Source: Theropithecus gelada (Eukaryota > Chordata > Mammalia > Primates > Cercopithecidae). From it: a stretch of DNA of 64,000 bases. Positions 56,145-64,000 of this stretch are shown here, piece after piece. Every line of letters starts with the position of its first letter. Within the stretch, counting starts at the first letter, position 1. Below the pieces are notes generated by a model. The model was not told where the DNA came from. It was given only the letters and a program-made list of their open reading frames with translations, and did no database searches. The DNA is taken from contig NC_037689.1 in assembly GCF_003255815.1 (NCBI RefSeq), positions 51,129,714-51,193,713 of the forward strand, given 5' to 3'. The position numbers and the translations under genes were made by a program.

Positions 56145-56335
56145 TATTGCTGCATTCATTTATAGATATATAATGTGTATCCACCATGTGCTAGGCACTA
56201 TTACAGAAGCTGTGGTATAGCATTGGGTTAGAAAAAGAAAACAAACCCCCTTTCCTCAAAGACTTCTTTGTTTTTTAGGGAGATGGAAAAACAAATACAT
56301 ATGTTTCAGGTAAAAATATTTAAAATGAGATTTGA
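56145..56335 (-). mobile_element. L2 3' end, antisense
   Basis: CATTCATTTATAGATATATAATGTG, CCACCATGTGCTAGGCACTATTAC and CCTCAAAGACTTCTTTGTTTTTTAGGGAGA follow the reversed L2 terminus. Confidence 0.72.
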
Positions 56336-56599
56336 TCTATAAAAAGTTGTTTAAAAGACACTGGTATCTAATAAAGACAAAGGAATTAACTTGAATATGA
56401 AATGGTAATTATATTTATTAATGGAGCCCATAAATGTAGTATTAGCGTCATATTCAGCATTTAGAGAATTCTCAGGAGTGCAGTCGATACATCTTTTTTT
56501 TCACGTGCCCCACAGTTCCTTTCCAGAGGAAATGTTCCCTACATATAATTTGAATGCATTATCATTACTCTTTTTGTTTTTACACTGCTCCCCTATAAT

Positions 56600-56765
56600 G
56601 GGTCTTCCAGTATTGGAGATCAAGTTCCACAGTCACCTCAGTTTATAGGTGAGAAAACGGATTTGAAGTTAACTCTCCCCAACCCATGTAATCATCAAAT
56701 GTCCAAGATGAATTTCAGTTCTGGTCCTCTGACTCCAAGTCCAGAGCACTTTCAGGCTAGGAAGA
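56600..56765 (-). mobile_element. MIR SINE, antisense
   Basis: CTCAGTTTATAGGTGAGAAAACGG, GAAGTTAACTCTCCCCAACC and CAGTTCTGGTCCTCTGACTCC, then AAGTCCAGAGCACTTTC, follow the reversed MIR. Confidence 0.78.
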
Positions 56766-56839
56766 ATTATCTCAGAATATGTTTTCAAATACGCCTAGCA
56801 CAACACTATCAACTTCATTTTCCCAGAGTCTTATATATT

Positions 56840-57200
56840 GATATGCTTTTCACAAATATTTATTAAGTACTCTGTATGTACATAGTTTCTAGGTGCTGGG
56901 GGTGAGAAGAGATATAGTGAAGAATGAGACCTAGGTTCTGACATCAATCCTAAACTGTGAAGTAGAAATTCTGTATGTGCACAAATGATTACAGTATTAA
57001 TACAAGGGAGAAAGTGGATCATGTCATGCGGGAGGCATAGATAAAGTAATGTGGAAGGCACAGATAAAGTAATATGGAAGACCACAGAAACATCAACTGT
57101 TTCTATTTCCAGACGCCCAGGACTATTTCCCAAAGAAAGTGGCTTTTGTTTTAGGCTTTGAATGGAGAGGATTGTGGCAATAGAACTGAGGCTGTACTTG
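56840..57200 (-). mobile_element. L2 3' region, antisense
   Basis: CACAAATATTTATTAAGTACTCTG, GTTTCTAGGTGCTGGGGG and GATATAGTGAAGAATGAGACC begin a reversed L2. The distal part is less certain and contains a local tandem duplication. Confidence 0.68.
57035..57080 (+). repeat. 23-bp tandem duplication, two copies
   Basis: GCATAGATAAAGTAATGTGG at 57035 is repeated as GCACAGATAAAGTAATATGG at 57058, two mismatches. Confidence 0.93.
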
Positions 57201-57277
57201 GAATAAGTACTTTTATCTCTCCAATATAGTAAATACACCAATATCGTCCAAAAGATTGTTCATTTATCTAATTACTT

Positions 57278-57580
57278 TTTTTTTTTTTTTTCTTTTTGGA
57301 GACAGAGTCTCGCTCTGTCACCTAGGCTGGAGTGCAATGGCGCCATTTCGGCTCACTGCAACCTCCGCTGGCCAGGTTCAAGTGATTCTCCTGCCTCAGC
57401 CTCCTGAGTAGCTGTGATTACAGGCATGTGCTACCACACCTGGCTAATTTTTGTATTTTTTGTAGAGACAGGGTTTCGCCATGTTGTCCAGGCTGGTCTC
57501 GAACTCCTGACCTCAGGTGATTTGCCTGCCTTGGCCCCCCAAAGTGCTGGGATTACAGGCATGAGCCACTGCACCCGGCC
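57278..57580 (-). mobile_element. Alu (S-type), full-length, antisense
   Basis: T-rich tail, GAGACAGAGTCTCGCTC to CTGCACCCGGCC. TATCTAA flanks it at 57265-57271 and 57581-57587; extended to 13 bp the match has two mismatches. Confidence 0.96.
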
Positions 57581-57593
57581 TATCTAACTTCTT

Positions 57594-59436
57594 AACCTAA
57601 ATCTCTGAACCTTCCAATTTCTGTAGAAATTTACACTCTGAAGCAGTTACATGGATTTCTAAATTTCCTAGACAGTAATATGTCTAAAGAAATTTTCTTC
57701 GGTAATAGTTGACAATACTACCCCATTATCAAAATAACTTGAAGTTAGCTGCCAAAAAGTCCAGATTTATGCCAGGCTGTCACCATGATGATTTTAAATT
57801 TCTGCATTCGTAGATATTAAACATTTCCAAAAGTGCTTAAATTTCCATCTACTAATTTTTTTTATTATAAAATAGAGGTTGCAGATGTATTTTGTACTTT
57901 GAAGAATAATAAGGGCTGAATGAGGTGGAAGCACTTAACAACTAATGAGCCTGTACATCTTGAGTGAGCTACCTAGAGAATGTTTCTCCTTAGCAATAAA
58001 GAACTACAACTGCTTTGTTCTAGCTCAGTAATAACAATAATATTGTAGTATGTCCTTTGGGAAACTAACTGAAATATAAGTTCAGATAAGTCCATATCCT
58101 TGTAAAGTATTGATGTTTTGCTACATTGCTTTCCTACTTAAAGCTGCCATGGATAATGCACAATTAAGTCAACACATCTAGCCTTACCAAAAATAAATTC
58201 CTAGAGTATATTTGGTCTTATCCATGCACATGGTTTTGGTTCACGGGCCTGACAATGGAGGAGATGGGAGGTCAGGATAATCTCATAACAGTTACTGGTT
58301 GAAGGACTCTTGTTAACCTATCATTATTGCTTTGTTCGTATGACCTGGCATCAGACTTACCCTTCTAATCAGCAGTGCAGCCCTCCTTCACCCTCCTCCC
58401 ATTTTTAACTAGAACTCTGTAGAGAACCTCACACTTGCTTGACTGAGTCATAACTCATTGTTTAGGTCCAGCCAGTTTTTTCTCCTGGGGGCAGTAAGTT
58501 CTTATATCTTAAATGCCAACCCCTGTAAAGGGTAATGCTCCATAATGCTGCATAGTATTGCACTGTACTATACTATATAATATAATACTATACGATTATA
58601 TTAATATAATGGGAAGCAATAATATTGAATCCTGCCTTACCTTCTATCTAGTGTATATTTTCCTAATCATAGGAGCTGGCTTTTGGATAACAGTGCCAGT
58701 TCCACTCAAACCCAACTTCATCATTTTCTTTTAGATACTATTTTAGGATTTTTAGAGGTTAGAGCCCCATACTTTCCTTATTCTGTGTCCCTTCCGTCTT
58801 GTTGGCCCTTTAGGTTACAGTCTATAAAGCCTAAATATACACTTTTTAAGAAACTTTAATCATTCAAAGTGTGTTTTTGTTTAACTGAATTTTTAAATTT
58901 ACTTTTATTGCATACAAGTTGAATAAAAAATTAAGTAGAATCTGAAAGTTATCATTCTTGCTTTCTACTTAGAAATGTAGAAATCATTTCCAAAGAAACA
59001 AGTGCTTTATTGTAAACAAGGCTTGATTTAGGGGGAAAAAAAATCCATGATTTTTAAATGTCTGATGTGTGTTTGGAGAATTATCTCAGGTTCTCTTGGG
59101 AAAAAAAAAGAATTAGTATATTTGAATCATATTGCCCATCTCTAAACCCAATTGACAGTCCCACTTTAATGAAAATGCAGCCTGACTTTCCTGAATGAAT
59201 CACTATCTGATTATACAGATGGCCCACAGATTTCTCTACATTCTCTATGCCTATACTTTCTTCATTCTTGGCAGTAAATTTTAGAAAGATTGCTGATTTT
59301 TTATTTACATCCTACATTATAGGGCATGTGAGTGACATTCTAATTTTCTTAAATAGGCAATTTAGACCATTATTTAAATTATAAGTTTACTGGGTATCAG
59401 CATTATATTTTCTTTCTTTAAAGAGATTGAAATACC
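57594..59436. other. No recognised feature
   Basis: 1.8 kb without a repeat I can name. A TA/ACTATA-rich patch lies at 58555-58612. The part near 58240-58480 is less AT-rich and might be an old LTR. Confidence 0.45.
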
Positions 59437-59732
59437 TTTTCCTCTTTTTGAAACAGAGTTTTGCTCATGTTGCCTAGACTGGAGTGCAATGGCTCAATCT
59501 CGCCTCACCGCAACCTCTGCCTCCGTGGTTCAAGCGATTATCCTGCCTCAACCTCCCTAGTAGCTGGGAACACATTCGTGCACCACCACACCAGGCTAAA
59601 TTTTGTATTTTTAATAGAGTCGGGGTTCCTCCATATTGGTCAGGCTGTTCCCGAACTCCCGATCTCAGGTAATCCACCAGCCTCGTCCTCCCAAAGTGCT
59701 GGGATTACAGGTGTGAGCCACCATGCCCGGCC
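59437..59732 (-). mobile_element. Alu (older S/J-type), full-length, antisense
   Basis: GAAACAGAGTTTTGCTCATG to CCATGCCCGGCC with many substitutions and lost CpGs. Confidence 0.94.
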
Positions 59733-60007
59733 TCTTCTACCCACTTTATTTTGGCCATCGTGGTACAATATTTTGATCCCTGAGTTGGATAAAAATAGAA
59801 GACATGATTTTCAAATATGTGGATTATGCAAATTAAAGTAAAAGAATGGAGATTTACAAACTACTCTCAGACTAGAAGGAAGTGACAGTGTAATAAGAGA
59901 ACATTTAATAAGGATACACACAGAATCCTGTTCTTGGTCACAATAGTGCACTGCAGAAATAAATAACAAGTAAGATGCAGCTAGATTTGGCAAAAAAAAA
60001 AAAAAAA
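59733..60007. other. Unassigned, ending in A17
   Basis: No family recognised; A17 at 59992-60008 directly precedes the next Alu's target site. Confidence 0.5.
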
Positions 60008-60018
60008 AGATTGTAGGG

Positions 60019-60049
<31 letters not shown>

Positions 60050-60329
60050 TTTTTGAGACAGAGTCTCACTCTGTCACCCAGGCTGGAATGCAGTGGCACG
60101 ATCTCGGCTCACTGCAATCTCCACCTTCCAGGTTCAATTCTCTGCCTCAGGCTCCCGAGTAGCTGGGATTACAGGTGTCCACCACCACTCCCGGCAAATT
60201 TTCGTATTTTTAGCAGACATGGGGTTTCACCATGTTAGTCAGGCTGGTCTCAAACTCCTGACCTCGTGATCCACCCACCTCTGCCTCCCAAAGTGCTGGG
60301 ATTACAGGTGTAAGCTACTGTGCCCAGAG
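60019..60329 (-). mobile_element. Alu (Sg/Sc-like), full-length, (TTTTC)n tail
   Basis: Tail of TTTTC units to 60052, then GAGACAGAGTCTCACTC to CTGTGCCCAGA, with CCTCGTGATCCACC. AGATTgTAGgG / AGATTtTAGaG lies at 60008-60018 and 60330-60340. Confidence 0.95.
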
Positions 60330-60444
60330 AGATTTTAGAGTTTTTATGCACTGGTAAGCTCAGCATAAGTTGACAGTTTGATGAGACTATTATCAGGCAA
60401 TGGCAATTGCTGACCACTTTAATATAAATATATTCCCTGGGTTA

Positions 60445-60610
60445 GTATTTCTCAGAGTGTTTTATTGCATCAATATTACTTGGAGAAGTTTTAAAGTATA
60501 GAATGCAAGACCCAACAAGTTATCCACTGAAAGAAAATCTCTTGGTATGGGATTTGTATTTAAAAAAAAAAAAAAAAACTTTCAGGGAGTTTTAATGCAA
60601 ATTAAACTTT
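60445..60610 (-). mobile_element. MER5-type hAT relic with A17 expansion
   Basis: TTTCTCAGAGTGTTTTATTGCATC, ATTACTTGGAGAAGTTTTAAA and GGGATTTGTATTT then A17 (60562-60578) and CAGGGAGTTTTAATGCA follow reversed MER5 loosely. Confidence 0.55.
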
Positions 60611-61204
60611 AATAATCGTTAAAATGGACTAAGGGCAATTCTGATGCTATTCTGTTTTATCCTGTTTTATTGCTGCAGGATAGTTGCGTTTTACTCTCTT
60701 GCTTATACTTTAAGAAGGGTGTGAAATTTTTGCTGCAGTTGGGAAAGAAAGCAACTTTACAAAAATGGGAAAAATTCATGTCCATGAGTAATGTATGGAG
60801 AAAATGGAGCCTTCACATATTTACGATATAATTGAACAATTAAATAAATTATGGTGGTTAATTTGACTGTTATTCATTAACATCCAATAAATATTCACTA
60901 CCATAAATAGTTAGAGATTGTTGTGAATATCAGATAGTAACATGAGAAAATGTTTGTAATAAGCACTAAGGTATAACATTACACAAATATTTTGATTACT
61001 AATGTCTAAAAAAGATGCACATTAAATAACACCAGAAAAAATACATCAAAGTGATAAGTGATTTTGTTTGGATAATACTATAATCACTTTTTTGTTTTTT
61101 TGCAAAATAGTCTCTATTTATGAATATGCTCTTATATACTTAAATTAATTTTCAAAGTTAAAAAAACTATGATATTGTTAATTACCTCAACTAATAAAGT
61201 ATGC
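60611..61204. other. No recognised feature
   Basis: AT-rich unassigned DNA. Confidence 0.5.
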
Positions 61205-61207
61205 TGT

Positions 61208-61545
61208 AGATGGGCAGTTCCCAGTCTTTTTGGCACCAGGGACTGGTTTCATGGAAGACAATTTTTGTACAGATTTGGGGTCTGCACAGCTGATCTGGGG
61301 ATGAAACTGTTCCACCTCAGATCATCAGGCATTACTTAGATTTGTATAAGAAGCGCATAACCTAGATCCCTCGCATGCGCAGATCACAGTAGGTTTGCGC
61401 TCTTATGAGAACTTAATGCTGCTGCTGATCTGACAGGAGGCGGAGCTCAGGTGGTAACGCTTGCTGGCCTCCTGCTATGCAGCGCCGTTCATAACAGGCC
61501 ACGGACTGGCTCTAGTCTTCGGCTTTGGGTTTGGGTACCTCTTCT
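61208..61545. mobile_element. hAT-Charlie-type non-autonomous DNA transposon (MER1-group-like)
   Basis: TTTTTGGCACCAGGGACTGG with GGTTTCATGGAAGACAATTTTTG at the left and ACAGGCCACGGACTGGCTC with GGGTTTGGGTACC at the right are the two ends of a known primate hAT MITE. The interior has GATCATCAGGCATTACTTAG, CCCTCGCATGCGCAGATCAC and CTGATCTGACAGGAGGCGGAGCTCAGG. TAGATG occurs at 61207-61212 and 61545-61550, possibly part of the 8-bp duplication. It has the highest local CpG density in its neighbourhood and no transposase frame. Confidence 0.8.
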
Positions 61546-61550
61546 AGATG

Positions 61551-62567
61551 ATAAACATTATTTTTTCTAATACAGGCAAATAGAAAGAATAATGCTATGA
61601 AAGGAGTGGAAGTAACTTCTGACTGGATTTAGGAAAAAAAATTTTCTGGGTCTCAATAGACTGTCATAAAATTCACTTATTTACTCGTATGTACCAGGTT
61701 CTACTTTTTAAATTTTGTTGAAGCAAATGCAATTTATACTTTTTTACACCAAATTTATTAAGTGCCTACCGTTTGTTCAGGATATACCCATGGCTTTTTT
61801 GCTACATTGATGAAAGTTTATAAGGCTATGTATTAAATAAATAATGTTCTGGTTTTTAAGTTGTGTATTTAGAACATAGGACTGAAAGCAAATGCTTCTG
61901 TAAAAAAAAAAATCTAACAGTCAGAAAGTCAGGTCAATATTATAAGAAATACAACATTCCTGGAAAATTGCAGTGCTTTTCATTGCCCAGATGTTATCAT
62001 TGCTGTTGGGTTCCTTGGCAGAGCCATTCAGAGGCTCTGCATAACTAATAATATCATGGTTCTCTGTGGCACAGTCCCTACTTGATTGCATTGAATATCT
62101 TCTCCCTCCAGGTTGGGGCTTAGCAGCTTCTACTCAAAAAAGTGACACAGCAATAAAATTTGAAACCATAGAATGATCACTCATCCTAATAATGTGTTAT
62201 TTGACATCTTTGAATATGTGACTATTGCAAATAGTTCATTTCAAATTTTAACAGGTTATTTTTTCTCAGTTCAAAATCACATTGAAAAGGGGAGAGAAAA
62301 CTGCCACAGTGGAACGTTTATAGGTACTCCATTTTTCCCAATAAAATAGCGTTTTATCATACATTCAGCATGTGTTAAGATTGACATATTTATATCACAT
62401 CTGGGCAGGATATAGCAACTAGAGCTGTAATGATTGCTTTCTCTACTATAAAACCTACAAAGCTCATATTAATACTTAAGACATATTTATATTATTAAGC
62501 TCCCAATAATATTACCATAAAAAATGACAGTCTGCAAGTCATATATTACTATACGGGATCTTTTCTT
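61551..62567. other. No recognised feature
   Basis: 1 kb of unassigned DNA; the 61-codon frame at 61863-62048 has no recognisable domain. Confidence 0.45.
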
Positions 62568-62790
62568 TTCTTTTTTTTTCTTAACTTTTATTTTTAGTTC
62601 AGGGGTATATGTGCAGGTTTGTTACATGGGTAAACTTGTGTCATGGGGGCTTTTTGTATAGATTATTTCATCACCCAGATATTAAGCCCTGTACCCATTA
62701 GTTATTTTTCCTGATCTTCTCTCTCCTGCCACCCTCCACCCTCTGATAGGCTCCAGTGTATGTTGTTCCCCTCTATGTGTTACATGGGAA
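62568..62790 (-). mobile_element. L1 3' end (older L1PA/L1PB type), antisense
   Basis: T-rich tail, TTAACTTTTATTTTTAGTTC, AGGGGTATATGTGCAGGTTTG, TTTCATCACCCAGATATTAAGC and CCTCCACCCTCTGATAGGCTCCAGTGT follow the reversed 3' UTR of an L1 older than those at 15952 and 39595. Confidence 0.88.
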
Positions 62791-63445
62791 TTTTTCATTC
62801 AGTCTTTTACTCACTTCATGATTTTTGGTATTTGGTTAGGGGCAAGAGAAACAAGGAAAAATAGACATAATGTCGCTTTCCATCTGTTATTTTCCAATGC
62901 CTAGAGTCTGTAATTCCATCTTTCATTCTATTTAATATCATAATCCAGAATATTATTTACCAATTTTATGTCTTAAGTACTTTACAAATATAAGTAGCCA
63001 AATATTTGCATAGTTATTTCAAATACGTTTATATTTATTTCTTATTTTATATTTTCATTGCCTATTTTGAAATTATATTCTTTAAATTTCTAAAATAAAA
63101 CTAATTTTGATAACTGTAGTTTTTCCATTAGTAATGTTTGTGCAGGTTGTCAATTTTTATAGTCATTGTAACACATTTAAAAAAAAATATGACGTTGTCC
63201 CTGTTTTTTAACTAAAGGCAATTTACATTACCATTAACAAGGATTTGTATACTTTTAAAAGTCATAATATAAAGAGTCCCTTCCAGAGAGTCCTCCATTC
63301 CAGTAACATACTTAGGAAATAAATAATGCATATGCAAAAGACATAGAACCATTGTCAAGATAGCACTTTCAGTTTTCTTTCTTTATTGGGCAGACCCTAT
63401 ACACAGTTCAGTTTGCATTAAACTATTTTGACTTTAGTATAATCT
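62791..63445. other. No recognised feature
   Basis: AT-rich unassigned DNA. Confidence 0.5.
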
Positions 63446-63595
63446 TTCCTTCCTTCCTTCCTTCCTTCCTTCCTTCCTTCCTTCCTTCCTTCCTTCCTTC
63501 CTTCCTTCCTTCCTTCCTTCCTTCCTGCCTCCCTCCCTTCCTCTCTCCCTCCCTCCCTCCCTTCCTCCCTTCCTTCCTTCCTTCCTGTCTTTCTT
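63446..63595 (+). repeat. (TTCC)n microsatellite, 20 pure units plus degenerate end
   Basis: Positions 63446-63525 are exactly 20 TTCC units (GGAA on the minus strand). 63526-63595 continue as CCTCC, CCCTTCC and TTCC variants to GTCTTTC. It runs directly into the antisense Alu and so probably grew from that Alu's tail. Confidence 0.97.
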
Positions 63596-63876
63596 CGAAG
63601 TTTCACTCTTGTTGCCTAGGCTACAGTGCAATGGCGCGCTCTCCACTCACGGCAACCTCTGCCTCGCAGGTTCAAGTGATTCTCCTGCTTCAGCCTCCCG
63701 AGTAGCTGGGATTACAGGCATGTGACACCATGCCCATCTAATTTGTTTGTAGTTTTAGTAGAGATGGAGTTTCTCCATGTTGGTCAGTCTGGTCGCGAAC
63801 TCCTGACCTCAGGTGATACACCCACCGCGGCCTCCCACAGTGCTGGGATTACAGGCATGAGCCACCACGCCCGGCC
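63596..63876 (-). mobile_element. Alu (S-type), antisense, with TTCC-expanded tail
   Basis: Starts inside the right monomer at GAAGTTTCACTCTTGTTGCC and runs to CCACGCCCGGCC. The GAGACAGAG segment at the tail side is replaced by the pyrimidine repeat. Confidence 0.94.
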
Positions 63877-64000
63877 TATTGATTTCTTTTTAATGAAGTT
63901 TCTAGGTTTAAATATGATTGTTTACATTTCCCTACCACTGTAAAGGAAAAGTTTTGCATTAGACGCTTGTTAAAATTGGCAAGACATATGCAAACAGTGC

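Noticed and set aside
56831..57241. 136-codon minus-strand frame
   Set aside because: Falls in an L2 relic with a tandem duplication; residues show no recognised domain and no L2 protein frame could be followed.
63418..63646. Minus-strand frames with KEGRKEGRKEGR repeats
   Set aside because: Pure translation of the GGAA microsatellite, a standard low-complexity artefact.
1..64000. CRISPR arrays, operons, phage or plasmid features
   Set aside because: No regularly spaced direct repeats, no dense coding, no ribosome-binding-site spacing; the sequence is clearly primate nuclear DNA.

Overview
The window is nuclear DNA from a primate, almost certainly human or a close ape. The evidence is about two dozen dimeric Alu elements (S- and Y-type as well as older copies), several primate L1PA 3' ends, and THE1/MST-type MaLR LTRs, lying on older mammalian repeats (L2, MIR, MER5, L1M). 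The sequence is AT-rich and CpG-poor. I find no convincing protein-coding exon, tRNA, rRNA, CRISPR array or prokaryotic signal. The long open frames are either antisense or sense reading through Alus, decayed L1 ORF2, or simple repeats. The window reads as intergenic or deep intronic DNA.

Layout. 0-10 kb: an L1 3' end cut by the left edge, decayed L1s, an Alu pair, a MIR broken by two Alu-type insertions, CA/TG microsatellites, two MaLR LTRs, and an L1M tail hit by an Alu. 10-20 kb: a Tigger-type (MER2-like) DNA transposon with TA duplications, an inverted Alu pair, a 1-kb LINE-2, a very short L1PA insertion, and a THE1 solo LTR with a 5-bp duplication. 20-32 kb: an MLT1 LTR, scattered Alus, a 673-bp L1PA insertion with near-perfect target duplication, L2 pieces on both strands, a TTCC-rich tract and an L1MA/L1PB fragment. 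32-42 kb: MER5 elements broken by L1 and AluY insertions, an Alu cluster, an unassigned ~1.15-kb block at 38.4-39.6 kb, and a 1.8-kb antisense L1PA with recognisable ORF2 pieces. 42-54 kb: MIR, L2 and MLT1 relics, a small complex rearrangement at 46.2 kb, a MIR broken by a 283-bp L1, and an unassigned richer block at 53.1-54.0 kb. 54-64 kb: L1M, L2, MIR and hAT relics, Alus, and a pure 20-unit TTCC repeat that runs into an Alu at the right end.

Nothing here acts as a gene system. What the sequence does record is a layered history of insertions. Old mammalian elements are interrupted by younger primate ones, and target-site duplications at many junctions give a clear relative order. Repeat family names come from recall of consensus sequences, not from a search. 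Subfamily names and the edges of old elements are approximate.
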